A DNA stretch of 64,000 bases from Bacillota bacterium (GCA_023415305.1 JAEZKZ010000036.1:124001-188000), one strand, 5' to 3'; numbered from the stretch's first letter, positions 26,189 to 35,817 are shown. Notes: a model not told the origin generated them from the letters alone. Numbers and translations are program-made.

Positions 26189-27460
26189 TTAACCTGTAAT
26201 ATTCTTATAATACTTCTTATAGCCTTTAAATAAGTCTTTAGACAGACTCCCTCCCAAATCGTACGTATCATCGGGAGCATTCATCAATCCGGTAAACTGA
26301 TATCCATATATCTGTTCCTGACCGTCATAGAACCTTATCTCTTTTATGAGTTCATCTGTTGTTTTTGGAACAAGTCCATTATCCAATGGCCAGGAAAACA
26401 TCTCCATATCTATCCAAAAATGCGTTCCGCAGTAATCACATATTTCTTGTATTTCCTTCATGTTAAGGTTTTCCGGATCTCTGGCAAAAGCAAAAGGTAT
26501 TAGTATATCAACATTTTCAAGAATTTCCTTCCATTCCTTTGCAAACTCATGGAACCTTATATTATTTGGAGCCAATGCAACAGGCTTTGTAGGGGTCAGG
26601 ACATTAACATATTTCTTATAATCTCTGAAGAAGTTAACAATATCCCTGTATTTTTCACCTTCTACATGGGGATAGTCGTAATAAAGCGCTCCAAATATTT
26701 CTGCAGAAATATACCAGCCGTATAAAGATTTATGCTTGCCATACATTTCAAACAGCTCTTTAGTTACAGCAAAATGCCACTCCAACGCTTGCGGAGAAAA
26801 ATCAAACCAAGCAAAAAGACCTACTCCCATAAAAACGTTCATCCCGCATTCATCAGCAGCAGTCAATATTGCCTCTATGGGATCATTAGCTGCAATTGGG
26901 TATCTATCTTTAAATAGTTTTGAAGGATACAGAGCCAAACCTTTATAGTTTTCTACAGTCATATCATGTCTGCCGGCATATTCATCACAATGGAAAACAT
27001 TTTGCAGAATAATACCTTTAATGCCTACCTCGTTCATATAGTAAATCTTCTTTTTCCAATCCTCATCAGTAAGCTTTTTCAAATCCCCGTTGAACCAGCG
27101 TGCTTCGCTCTCACTCCAATGATACACACTTATCCAGCAGCCATCTATCAAAGTAGTGGACTGGCAGTAGGAATCAATAATTTCATAATCAAATACTTTT
27201 TCATATATTAAGTTTTCATCAATATCAAAAAATGCGAATTTAATTAAGATTTGTCCTGTGATATCCTTGATGTCAAGAAATAGCTTTTGTTCCTCTTTAC
27301 ACCTGTTTAAAGCATGTACTGTCTGCATCAGTACCTGTTTTTCTTTCAGTACTGTCACTTCTACCTTCAAAGCATCTGCCGCAGATATCCTGACTTCCGG
27401 AACTGTTTTCTTAGAAATCCTATATGACGGTATAATTGTCATACTAATGTTGCAATCCAT
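26189..27460 (-). CDS. DUF4434-like TIM-barrel protein, putative glycosidase
   Basis: A 423-residue cytoplasmic protein. Residues 1-100 look beta-rich; from about 105 (TTLIDGCWISVYHWSE) a TIM-barrel follows with LTDEDWKKKIYYMNEVGIKG, NVFMGVGLFAWF, SLYGWYISAEIFG, PVALAPN and FWIDMEMFSWP. The Glu in YGWYISAE and the carboxylates in WIDMEMF are placed as in retaining clan-A glycosidases. This matches DUF4434, whose activity is not established. It follows the binding protein after a hairpin and precedes the URO-D-like gene. Confidence 0.65.
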   Translation of the reverse strand: MDCNISMTIIPSYRISKKTVPEVRISAADALKVEVTVLKEKQVLMQTVHALNRCKEEQKLFLDIKDITGQILIKFAFFDIDENLIYEKVFDYEIIDSYCQSTTLIDGCWISVYHWSESEARWFNGDLKKLTDEDWKKKIYYMNEVGIKGIILQNVFHCDEYAGRHDMTVENYKGLALYPSKLFKDRYPIAANDPIEAILTAADECGMNVFMGVGLFAWFDFSPQALEWHFAVTKELFEMYGKHKSLYGWYISAEIFGALYYDYPHVEGEKYRDIVNFFRDYKKYVNVLTPTKPVALAPNNIRFHEFAKEWKEILENVDILIPFAFARDPENLNMKEIQEICDYCGTHFWIDMEMFSWPLDNGLVPKTTDELIKEIRFYDGQEQIYGYQFTGLMNAPDDTYDLGGSLSKDLFKGYKKYYKNITG

Positions 27461-27631
27461 ACATTCTCACCATACCTTTACCCAGTTATAGACATGTAGG
27501 ACGCTTTAAAAATAAGTAAATTCTCGCTAATCAAGAAGCGTCCCCATAATCAAATTGATATTTTTCCTAATGCTTGTTTCAAAGCAAGGTTACTTGAGTC
27601 ATACCCTACTGAATGTAAGTTGCTAATATGA

Positions 27632-27672
27632 GGAAAGCAACAATCTATTTGATATAGATTTGCTGCTTTCCT
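27632..27672 (-). terminator. Hairpin after the second binding-protein gene
   Basis: GGAAAGCA and flanking bases (27632 on) pair with TGCTTTCC (ends 27672), with an imperfect extension (CAA.CTAT / ATAG..TTG). It lies 33 bases past the stop of the binding-protein gene at 27705. The minus strand has no good U-tract, so it may protect the upstream message or attenuate rather than fully terminate. Confidence 0.55.
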
Positions 27673-27704
27673 TTAATTTGAATATTCTGAGACCTTACAA
27701 GTTG

Positions 27705-29348
27705 TTATTTTGCGTTAAGCTCATCGAGTACAGCCTGTATTGTTCCATTATTGTCTTTAAGCCATTTACTCCATTCTGCTTCAACTTCATTAGCGTTTTT
27801 ACTGATAATAATCCTATTTATCTCATCTCCCGGCTTCAGAGAGAACTTTAAGAAATTAGGACCCTCGAATGAAACTTTTTTAGGATCATACTTGTTTATT
27901 ACGTGAGGTTCATTCATTCTCTTGTCAAACACGAACTTTATTCTTTCTTTTGTCTTTTCAGAGTACACAGGGTTTTTTAATGAAATTGAAGTACCTGCAT
28001 GTGGTCCGTCAAAAAGAACGAAGCCAGAATCAAGATATTTTGAATTTTTGTTAAATGGCTTAAATGTTCCTGTTTCAGAATCAATTCCCCTTAGGATTTC
28101 AATTTTATCTCCGTTTCTTTTGTAGTGTTCACCTTCAATTCCGAAGTTTACTAAATCTATTCCTTCATCACTATATAAATAGTCTAACACTGCACAGAAT
28201 CTATCAAATTTTTCATCTGATATTCCACTGTTAAAGATAAACTCAGACCAGTAGTTTCCTGCGTCAGTTATTACATGCTTGTTTTCACTATTTAGCAGTA
28301 AAGCTACATCTACAGCTTCATTCTCATCCATATCTGGATTTTGCTTTTTAAAACCTGTTCTAGCATTACCGGTCATCAATATATCAACTCCGTCGTAATA
28401 AGAGAACACCTTACCATTATTGAATTCATTACGAGCTTCATACGCAGGAAGTGTTAGAAACTCTTTATTAATAAAACCTGAATCATAGAACTTTTTAAAC
28501 CACTTTATTCCCTCTACAAGTTTAGGATCTGCAGGTGCATATTCATATTGCCCTTTTCCTTCGTTAAAGTAAAACCCGTTATCAAACTGGTCACTAAACT
28601 GTCTTATTCCTAGAATGGAGTACATTTGCTCAGGCCAAATATGACTATATACTGATAAACCAGGGAACTTTTTCTGTACAGCGCTAAACATATTATACAG
28701 TTCTTCTATTGTATAAGCATCTTTAATTTCTACACCAGCCTGCTGTGCTAAATCCTTACGGTAGGTTATAAAACGAGCATAATCTGAATTTATTCCTTCT
28801 ATATCCAACGGACGTGGGATTGCATAGTACTGACCGTTACGTTTCAAAGCTTCTCTGGCTGTTACTGACTCATAAGCTCTCTTCAAATTCGGATACTTCT
28901 CTTCAAAGCCACTTGGCAAAGATTTAATTACACCCTGATCAACGTATGGAAAGTATTCCTTTACATCCAGAAATGACATTGTCACATCTGGCAGGTCATT
29001 TGATGCCAGTGTCAGTCTTAACTTTTCCTGATAGCTACCCCAATCTGCCTTTATATAGTTTACTTTTACATTAAACTTATCAGTTATTATCTTCCACCTT
29101 TTGTCAAAATAGCTGCCATTTTCATTGGTAAAATCATCGCTTGATTCGAAATCAAGTTCAGCTATAACCATACTGGTTATTTCAATCTTTTCGTCAAACT
29201 TTCCTGCAGACGACTCAACAGCACTGGTTGATTCTGCTGATATAGTCGTATCACTACTAGTTGTTTCCGAGCCACACCCAGCCAACATACCTACAGCAAG
29301 CACTGCAGCCAAGGAACAAGATAACCACCTTTTGAAATTCTTCATCAT
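27705..29348 (-). CDS. Extracellular sugar-binding lipoprotein of ABC importer 2 (LplA type)
   Basis: A 547-residue lipoprotein. The signal (WLSCSLAAVLAVGMLAGCGS) has the lipobox Cys after LAG, followed by a Ser/Thr-rich linker and a mature domain with NDLPDVTMSFLDVKEYFPYV and NGQYYAIPRPLDIEG, typical of the large LplA-type binding proteins that work with LplB/LplC permeases. GGAGG lies six bases before the ATG. It lies downstream of the two permease genes in the operon. It probably delivers an oligosaccharide; the substrate is unknown. Confidence 0.92.
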   Translation of the reverse strand: MMKNFKRWLSCSLAAVLAVGMLAGCGSETTSSDTTISAESTSAVESSAGKFDEKIEITSMVIAELDFESSDDFTNENGSYFDKRWKIITDKFNVKVNYIKADWGSYQEKLRLTLASNDLPDVTMSFLDVKEYFPYVDQGVIKSLPSGFEEKYPNLKRAYESVTAREALKRNGQYYAIPRPLDIEGINSDYARFITYRKDLAQQAGVEIKDAYTIEELYNMFSAVQKKFPGLSVYSHIWPEQMYSILGIRQFSDQFDNGFYFNEGKGQYEYAPADPKLVEGIKWFKKFYDSGFINKEFLTLPAYEARNEFNNGKVFSYYDGVDILMTGNARTGFKKQNPDMDENEAVDVALLLNSENKHVITDAGNYWSEFIFNSGISDEKFDRFCAVLDYLYSDEGIDLVNFGIEGEHYKRNGDKIEILRGIDSETGTFKPFNKNSKYLDSGFVLFDGPHAGTSISLKNPVYSEKTKERIKFVFDKRMNEPHVINKYDPKKVSFEGPNFLKFSLKPGDEINRIIISKNANEVEAEWSKWLKDNNGTIQAVLDELNAK

Positions 29349-29439
29349 ATAAAGCCTCCTTATTAATTAATACCGTTTGTAAAAAGCTTTTCTATTCTAA
29401 GTTAAAGCATATTACGTATATTGCATCCTCTCTTGATAT

Positions 29440-29464
29440 AAATATTGGCGCGCCCTTAATATTT
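29440..29464. other. GC-core inverted repeat between permease and binding-protein genes
   Basis: AAATATT, then GGCGCGCC, CTTA and AATATTT: an AT palindrome around an isolated GC-only 8-mer in very AT-rich DNA, 92 bases before the binding-protein start. It could be an operator or an RNA processing stem. Confidence 0.35.
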
Positions 29465-29503
29465 TTAGTGAGGAAAAACAATCTTTATAATCAATCCAAA
29501 AAC

Positions 29504-30370
29504 TTAACCTTTTACCGCTCCAATCATGATACCCTTGGCAAAATACTTCTGTAGAAACGGGTATATCAGCATTACCGGTACCATAGTAACAACAACCGCT
29601 GCCATCTTGACACCTTCTATATATACCTGCTGAGCTTTTAAACTGCCCTCAGAATTGCTATTACTTGTGGCAGTAGCCAGCATTGCTCTTAGAGCGAGCT
29701 GAAGAGGTCGCTTGCCGGTAGAATTTATAAACAACATTGGTCTGTACCAATCATTCCATAAATCTACAAGAGTAAATAATACGACTGTTGCTATAATAGG
29801 CTTTGATAGAGGTAGAATTATTGAAAATAAAATTCTGAAGTCATTTGCTCCATCCAACCTGGCAGATTCCTCAAGACTCTTTGGAATACCCTCAAAGAAG
29901 TTTTTCATTAGTAGCATATAAAATGTACTTATTCCTGACGGCAGGATTATAGCCCATAAGGAGTTCATTAAGCCCAGGCTTCTGATTAACAGATAGAATG
30001 GTATCAGTCCTCCAGAAAAGAACATAGGAATTAACATAAAGCTAAGTAAAGCTTTTTTCCCGAAGAAACCCGGTCTGGACATTGCATACGCACAGAGCAT
30101 TGTCAATAGCATAGAATATACTACACCTACAGTCACTATAAAAAGCGTTGCCTTATATGAATTAAGAAGCCAGCCCCTATTAAAGATTTCAATATATGCA
30201 TCAAAGGTAGGTTCTTTGGGGAATAAAGAAAACTTTGAGTTAACATATTCCTTTTCGCTGGTTATAGAAACTATCACTGCATTATAAAAAGGGTAGAATA
30301 CCGTAATACCGTATATACTTAAAATTAATGTATTTATAATGGCAAACAAAGAAAATTTCCGAGCCCTCAT
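29504..30370 (-). CDS. ABC sugar importer 2, permease (LplC/YtcP type)
   Basis: A 288-residue inner-membrane permease with about six membrane segments. It has NTLILSIYGITVFYPFYNAV at the start, the EAA loop LEESARLDGANDFRILFSII, LPLSKPIIATV, and the terminal QKYFAKGIMIGAVKG typical of LplC-like proteins. GGAAGTGG precedes the ATG. Pairs with the permease at 30395. Confidence 0.93.
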   Translation of the reverse strand: MRARKFSLFAIINTLILSIYGITVFYPFYNAVIVSITSEKEYVNSKFSLFPKEPTFDAYIEIFNRGWLLNSYKATLFIVTVGVVYSMLLTMLCAYAMSRPGFFGKKALLSFMLIPMFFSGGLIPFYLLIRSLGLMNSLWAIILPSGISTFYMLLMKNFFEGIPKSLEESARLDGANDFRILFSIILPLSKPIIATVVLFTLVDLWNDWYRPMLFINSTGKRPLQLALRAMLATATSNSNSEGSLKAQQVYIEGVKMAAVVVTMVPVMLIYPFLQKYFAKGIMIGAVKG

Positions 30371-30394
30371 ATCAATTCCACTTCCTTTCTCTGA

Positions 30395-31324
30395 TTACTC
30401 ATATATGCCTTTTCCCCCTATTTTTCTTATAATTCTATCAGCTACAAAAATTAGAGAGAAATTGATTATAGACTTAAATAAACCGACTGCTGTACTGAAG
30501 CTATAATCCGGCGCCCTCTGAAAAGTTATTTCATAGATATATGTATCAATAATCTGTCCTGAAGGTTTAACTACGGAATTCATCAGGTTAAATATCTGGT
30601 CAAAGCCCGCATTCATGATGTTTGCTATACTTAATATAAGCAAAAAGCAAATTGTACCGGATATGGCAGGAAGAGTAACATAGATGATTTTCTGAAACCT
30701 GTTGGCACCATCCACAGTAGCTGCTTCAAATAATTCTCCATTGATTGCAGTTATTGCAGCTAAATATATTATTGTAGACCATCCGGCTTCCTTCCATATG
30801 TCGGTAATGAAAACTATCGGTTTGAACAGCTCCGCTTTCATAAGAAATGGAATAGGTTCAAAACCAATTGCTTGAATTAACATATTGATAAATCCATCGG
30901 TTCTCAGAAAATTCTTAATTATTCCTGCACAAATTACCCACGAAAGGAAATGTGGAAAAGTAAACACCGTCTGGAGTACACCTTTATATTTCTGCATTCT
31001 CATCTCATTTAATAAGATTGCGAGTATTATGGGAATGGGAAACTGGAAAATTATTCTACCAAAGCTTATTAGGGCTGTGTTAAGGAAAACACCCCTCATT
31101 TCTTTGTCGTATATCAGATCTTTAAAATTTTCAAATCCTACCCAGGGACTATTCATTATACCCAATTTAAAGTTAAACTCTTTAAACGCTAATGTTACAC
31201 CATACATCGGATAATATGAAAATACAAGATAGAATATTATTGCAGGAACTAACATTATGTAAATATATTTATTAGATACTATGTTCCTAACTATTGCACC
31301 CCTCTTTTTCTCTTCAATATTCAA
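30395..31324 (-). CDS. ABC sugar importer 2, permease (LplB type)
   Basis: A 309-residue inner-membrane permease with about six membrane segments. LplB-type features: YIYIMLVPAIIFYLVFSYYP, GVTLAFKEFNFKLGIMNSPW, TFPHFLSWVI, and the EAA loop LFEAATVDGANRFQKIIYVT, then LPAI. The open frame extends to 31378, but TTG 31324 (MNIEEKKRG) has GTAGGG just upstream and gives the normal length. No ATPase gene is present in the locus. Confidence 0.92.
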   Translation of the reverse strand: MNIEEKKRGAIVRNIVSNKYIYIMLVPAIIFYLVFSYYPMYGVTLAFKEFNFKLGIMNSPWVGFENFKDLIYDKEMRGVFLNTALISFGRIIFQFPIPIILAILLNEMRMQKYKGVLQTVFTFPHFLSWVICAGIIKNFLRTDGFINMLIQAIGFEPIPFLMKAELFKPIVFITDIWKEAGWSTIIYLAAITAINGELFEAATVDGANRFQKIIYVTLPAISGTICFLLILSIANIMNAGFDQIFNLMNSVVKPSGQIIDTYIYEITFQRAPDYSFSTAVGLFKSIINFSLIFVADRIIRKIGGKGIYE

Positions 31325-31402
31325 AATATCCCTACCTTTCAAATGTCTGTCAGAAATATTACATTTCACTAAAAACAATACTATTTTAGGCTATTTACAA
31401 CG

Positions 31403-32944
31403 CTAAATTAACTTGAACTTGAAGTCTGCTTCAAATATTCTATCCCATGGAAGACGTATATCTGCCAACTCTATTTGCCTCCCAAAGAACTTTCCTTCCA
31501 GTTCGTTATCTATTAGCTTTTGAAGCATATCCTTGATTACATTTTCCATGTATTTCTTATTTTCACATAGGTGATAATAATCTATATTGGGGAAATCTGC
31601 TTTTCTGGACAGTAGTTCCGGGGTAACTTCTGATTGTAAAAACCAATCAGAAACAATTTTCTTCAATAAGAATTCAATAGAAATTCTCATTTTTTCTTCA
31701 TTATTAGCAAACATACTATAATAGCTGCATAAACACCCATGTGCTAAAGTCACACCTATTGTGTTCTGAGCAGTATTCCAGCCTCCATATGCACATACAT
31801 TCTCAAATACTCCGCATTTCCTTGCTAAAGCCATAAACTCTCTGTCCGAACCATTACTAAAAGCCACGTCGGCAATAGCATACGGTTTTCCATATGTTCT
31901 TCTGTAAAAAAGTATGTAGTTGATAATTTCGGCTATATTTGTATAATTGGTGAAGCTTCTGTCCTTTGAGTCTTGATCAATTGCCTCTATCATATATCTT
32001 CCCGGTGAATGTACAGCCAGAAGTAAATCTGATTCACTTGCAGAAGTTACCATAATACCGCCAATTGATGAAATCTGAGACTTTATACTTTCATTCAAAG
32101 GCCGATCTTCATATCTGGGTACTATTGTAGGTCCGTATGTGGATGAGTATTTAACATATATTCTTGGAGTATAATTCTTTATCTTGTTAAAAACTCTTGC
32201 TAAAAGAACACACCCTACTTCATCAGCACCGGGATATACCATAACCTTATCTGAAATTTTATGTTTACTTATTATTCTGGAAAGTTCTTGCTGTTCTAAT
32301 GCTGCATACCCGAACTCAGAACAGTCATCCTTAGGAATTACCAGATAGTCAATAACACTTTCCTTAACCAATTCAAGGCACTTTTTGTTTACATAACTGT
32401 TAATTCGCCTTCTATTGAGGAAATCCTCCATATATTCCTTTGGAATTTCATTAATTAACGAATCCAACTCTGATTTCTCTTCCTCTGATGCCTTATCAGA
32501 TTGTATCCTATCTCTAAGATATCCGCATTTCCAGATATTGTATCCATAATTTTTCCAATATGAGGGGTCTTCCGCATCATTGTTATATGCAGCAGCCCTT
32601 GCGACAAGGTTGTATCCATGGATTTCGATATTGGGATTCAGTTCCTTAAGTTTCCTCAGATTGTTCAAATACCTATCACAATCACCAAGAGTTTTATTAT
32701 GTATTCTCGAATTTATTATATTTCCGTAAAACAGTGCGTCAATGGATATAATGGCATAATTGCATTCTTTTACATTTCTAAAAAGCCACCCCCACATTTC
32801 CTCGATATCACCGGGTTTCTTAATTTTTCCCATGTATTCAAAAGGTGGTTTAAGTAGTTGAATATCTTCTGTCATATCCGCAAGATTCTGTGGATAAACA
32901 TAATTGCATGGCCGCTCATCCAGTGGTACGTATAACACTTTCAT
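31403..32944 (-). CDS. DUF4127 family protein
   Basis: A 513-residue protein that starts with the family hallmark MKVLYVPLDERPCNYVYPQ. Other typical segments are ISIDALFYGNIINSRIH, YNLVARAAAYN, DYLVIPKDDCSEFGYAALEQ, VYPGADEVGCVLLAR and VAFSNGSDREF. No signal peptide. The Asp/Glu/His/Asn pattern looks catalytic, but no function is established for the family. The start is ATG 32944, eight bases after GGAGG. It lies between lacI-1 and the importer genes, so it probably acts on the imported compound or its product. Confidence 0.88.
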   Translation of the reverse strand: MKVLYVPLDERPCNYVYPQNLADMTEDIQLLKPPFEYMGKIKKPGDIEEMWGWLFRNVKECNYAIISIDALFYGNIINSRIHNKTLGDCDRYLNNLRKLKELNPNIEIHGYNLVARAAAYNNDAEDPSYWKNYGYNIWKCGYLRDRIQSDKASEEEKSELDSLINEIPKEYMEDFLNRRRINSYVNKKCLELVKESVIDYLVIPKDDCSEFGYAALEQQELSRIISKHKISDKVMVYPGADEVGCVLLARVFNKIKNYTPRIYVKYSSTYGPTIVPRYEDRPLNESIKSQISSIGGIMVTSASESDLLLAVHSPGRYMIEAIDQDSKDRSFTNYTNIAEIINYILFYRRTYGKPYAIADVAFSNGSDREFMALARKCGVFENVCAYGGWNTAQNTIGVTLAHGCLCSYYSMFANNEEKMRISIEFLLKKIVSDWFLQSEVTPELLSRKADFPNIDYYHLCENKKYMENVIKDMLQKLIDNELEGKFFGRQIELADIRLPWDRIFEADFKFKLI

Positions 32945-33101
32945 TTTCATCACCTCCTCACACAATTCTCATCAACACATTTCTTAAAAATCAATATCTT
33001 CTTAGATATACCAGAACTTCTTCCTTGTTGCATTCTCTTCACAATCGAAACACCAAAATCTATGCTAAAACACTCAAACATCTTATCCTCACATAATTAG
33101 T

Positions 33102-34109
33102 TTAAATTTGTAAAATCTCCCGTACCGACTCTCTCATCATTAAGAAGTTTGCTCCAAGCAGTATCTTTCTCGGCTTATACTCTTTATCATTTATCATATT
33201 CACAAGCAATTTACCGGCTTCTCTCCCTATATCGTAAATAGGCTGGTTAACAGTTGTTAGCGGCGGATTTGAGTTGGCAGCAAGCTGAAGATTATCATAT
33301 CCCATAACAGACATGGCATCAGGTATTTTTATGCCCATGCTCTGCAATACGCGCATCACTCTGATGGCCTCCTGATCCCCACCGACAAAAATCGCATCGG
33401 GTTTTTGATTTTTTATTATGAAATCAAGCTTATAGACCAAATCACTGTCATTGAATGCATAAGAATCAAGTATGTTATGTTTACTTAGAGGTAATCCTGC
33501 TTCCTCCAGAGCTTTTATTGCACCTTCATATCTCTCGGCATGGTCAAGAAAATGCATATCAGCCATCACAAGAAGAATTTCCTTATGACCAAGCTTTATA
33601 AGCTGCTTTATGCCCTCATAGGATCCGGTGAGATTATCACTCCTTACGCTTCCTACTTCCTCGCAATCTTTGAATTCATTTCCAACAACTACAACAGGTA
33701 AATACTTTGCCAGTTCTTTTATATAGCCGTCATCCTGCGTCGAGGATATGAAGATTCCCCCAACTATGTTTCTCGATTTGCAGAATTTAGAAAAATCCGC
33801 ACCGTCTTTAGATATCTTTAGCGAAGGAATAAGAGTCAGATTTAAATCTATGTTGAACATAACACTTGCAATGCCACTCAGCACAAGAGAGCAGTATGGA
33901 TTCGAAATCTCAGTAGTATTACTGCCAAGAAATATTCCTATATTATCGCTAACAGAAAGTGCAGACGTTTTAGGCCTAAAATCCTCTTCCTTAATAATTC
34001 TAAGGATTCTCTCCCTGGTCTCAAGGCTTACATCTGTTTTACCATTTATCACCCTAGACACAGTAGCTATAGAGACACCCGCATTTCTAGCAACTTCCCT
34101 GATATTCAA
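33102..34109 (-). CDS. LacI-family regulator 1 (of a near-duplicate pair)
   Basis: A 335-residue repressor-type protein. The helix-turn-helix is NIREVARNAGVSIATVSRVI, followed by NGKTDVS and the hinge FRPKTSALSVSDNIG. The sugar-binding domain has GIFLGSNTTEISNPY, GGIFISSTQDD, VMGYDNLQLAANSNPPLTTV and the C-terminal PRKILLGANFLMMRESV. Very similar along its whole length to the protein at 34570, with the same recognition helix, so both should bind the same operator; effector-contact regions differ a little. It heads the DUF4127-importer part of the locus and probably regulates it. Confidence 0.95.
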   Translation of the reverse strand: MNIREVARNAGVSIATVSRVINGKTDVSLETRERILRIIKEEDFRPKTSALSVSDNIGIFLGSNTTEISNPYCSLVLSGIASVMFNIDLNLTLIPSLKISKDGADFSKFCKSRNIVGGIFISSTQDDGYIKELAKYLPVVVVGNEFKDCEEVGSVRSDNLTGSYEGIKQLIKLGHKEILLVMADMHFLDHAERYEGAIKALEEAGLPLSKHNILDSYAFNDSDLVYKLDFIIKNQKPDAIFVGGDQEAIRVMRVLQSMGIKIPDAMSVMGYDNLQLAANSNPPLTTVNQPIYDIGREAGKLLVNMINDKEYKPRKILLGANFLMMRESVREILQI

Positions 34110-34187
34110 ACATCCACCCTCCCCAGATAATTGTGATTCATTAATAATACAATAACATATCCATACCAGTTTGTAAATACCTTTTAC

Positions 34188-34198
34188 GTAACAGTTAC
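34188..34198. promoter_or_regulatory. Perfect 11-bp palindrome, candidate operator (copy 1)
   Basis: GTAAC-A-GTTAC, flanked by an extra shared C before and ATA after. It lies 79 bases upstream of lacI-1. An identical copy occurs at 34405-34415. Confidence 0.55.
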
Positions 34199-34404
34199 AT
34201 AGTTTTACGGTATTATTTACATATAGTATTATCTAAACTGATATAAATAGCATGGAGATGGTATATCTTCAAGTTATTTATGATTTGTCTAGGCAATCAA
34301 ATATTATCTGTAATTCATTACTCTCGTCTTGTTTTTCATACACTAGATTGAAAATTCAAACAGCTATTCAACCGCTACGTTCCGTACGTGTTTGATATGT
34401 TTCC

Positions 34405-34415
34405 GTAACAGTTAC
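34405..34415. promoter_or_regulatory. Perfect 11-bp palindrome, candidate operator (copy 2)
   Basis: GTAAC-A-GTTAC again, in the same CGTAACAGTTACATA context, 217 bases from copy 1, in the 460-base region between the two lacI genes. The remainder of this region (34110-34569) holds AT-rich spacer and the terminator at 34466-34495; no gene was seen. Confidence 0.55.
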
Positions 34416-34465
34416 ATAACTTACATAGATTGTACCCAGTCCGGGCAAATTAATACTTTCGTAGA

Positions 34466-34495
34466 CAACAAAAAACCATCACATGAATGATGGTT
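34466..34495 (-). terminator. Terminator of lacI-2
   Basis: AACCATCA (34474-34481) pairs with TGATGGTT (34488-34495) around six bases; on the minus strand it is followed by TTTTTTGTTG. It lies about 75 bases past the lacI-2 stop. Confidence 0.8.
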
Positions 34496-34569
34496 AATTT
34501 AATCAACGCAATATAATAACGGGATTATTGTAACAAATATCCAAACTTCCGAGACACCACCAGAAACTA

Positions 34570-35571
34570 TTATGTCCTCTGCTTAACAGATTCTCTCATC
34601 ATTAGGTAATTTGTTTGAAGGAGTATCTTTCTTGGCTTATATTCCTTATCACTTACCATGTTTAGAAGCAGTTTCCCGGCTTCCCGCCCTATATCATATA
34701 CAGGCTGGTTCACGGTTGTAAGAGGAGGATTTGAGCTCGCCGCCAGCTGCAGATTGTCATATCCCATTATGGATATATCCTCAGGTATCTTAATACCCAT
34801 CCCCTGTAACACGCGCATTACTCTTATAGCTTCCTGGTCTCCAGCAACAAAAAAAGCATCCGGTTTAGCGTTTTTGACAATAAAGTCAAGCTTATAATAC
34901 AAATCAGTATCATTAAAGAAGTAAGAATCCATAATATTGTAGCTGCTCATTTCAAGCCCTTCTTCTTCCAATGCTTTTTTTGCGCCTTCATATCTTTCTT
35001 TATGATCCAGATAAATAAGGTCTGCCATAACAAGAACAATGTTTTTATGCCCCATCTTAATGAGCTGCTTTGTTGCTTCATAAGCTCCTGCAAAATTATC
35101 ACTTCGTACACTACCAACTTCCTCAGAGTCCATAAAATCATTACCAACAATTACAATTGGTACATGCTTAGCAAGTTCCTTTATATATATATCATCCTGG
35201 CTGGTAGAAATAAATATACCTCCACAAATATTTTTCATATTGCAGAAGTTGAAAAAGTCGATACCATCTTTTGATATTTTAAGTGAAGGAATAAGGTTCA
35301 GGATGTAGTCCCTGTTGAATATTGCGTTAGCTATACCGCTTAATACAATAGAACTGTACGGATTTGATATCTCGGTTTTACTGTTACCTAAAAATATCCC
35401 TATATTATCGGATATAGATAATGTATTTGTCTTGGGCCTAAAGTCTTTTTCTCTAATAATTTTAAGAACCTTTTCCCTAGTTTCAGGGCTTACATCCGTT
35501 TTCCCATTTATAACCCTCGACACAGTAGCAATAGATACACCGGCATCCTTTGCAATTTCTCTTATATTCAA
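34570..35571 (-). CDS. LacI-family regulator 2 (of a near-duplicate pair)
   Basis: A 333-residue repressor-type protein. The helix-turn-helix is NIREIAKDAGVSIATVSRVI, followed by NGKTDVS, identical to lacI-1 in the recognition helix. The binding domain follows lacI-1 closely (GIFLGNSKTEISNPY, GGIFISTSQDD, IMGYDNLQLAASSNPPL). The frame runs on to 35610, but TTG 35571 aligns with the lacI-1 start and has AGAGGAAG upstream. It is transcribed after the two ADP-ribosylglycohydrolase genes and has its own terminator. It looks like a fairly recent tandem duplicate. Confidence 0.94.
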   Translation of the reverse strand: MNIREIAKDAGVSIATVSRVINGKTDVSPETREKVLKIIREKDFRPKTNTLSISDNIGIFLGNSKTEISNPYSSIVLSGIANAIFNRDYILNLIPSLKISKDGIDFFNFCNMKNICGGIFISTSQDDIYIKELAKHVPIVIVGNDFMDSEEVGSVRSDNFAGAYEATKQLIKMGHKNIVLVMADLIYLDHKERYEGAKKALEEEGLEMSSYNIMDSYFFNDTDLYYKLDFIVKNAKPDAFFVAGDQEAIRVMRVLQGMGIKIPEDISIMGYDNLQLAASSNPPLTTVNQPVYDIGREAGKLLLNMVSDKEYKPRKILLQTNYLMMRESVKQRT

Positions 35572-35699
35572 AATTATTCTTCCTCTCAGCCATTTAATTA
35601 GTTGTAACAAGCTTCCAATAAATTATATCAATTATATCAGACTTTGTGAATAAAATATTATACACAGCGGATTTATGAGATTATTTAATCCTAAGAACG

Positions 35700-35817
35700 A
35701 AGGTGGCAAAGCCACTTTTGTATACGTAGTGTGACAGCGCCTTGGCACACTGCACCTTTCCTAGACAATAAACAAAGGTCAGGTACACAGTTACTTAATG
35801 TGTATTACCCGACCTTT
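35700..35817 (-). terminator. Hairpins downstream of the ADP-ribosylglycohydrolase operon
   Basis: AAAGGTCAGGTA (35774-35785) pairs with TACCCGACCTTT (35806-35817), 11 of 12 positions, about 80 bases past the stop at 35897. Beyond it a compact structured stretch (35700-35758) has GTGGC-AAA-GCCAC, AGTGTG/CACACT and an outer AAGGTG/CACCTT. The 35572-35896 spacer holds no gene. Confidence 0.6.
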
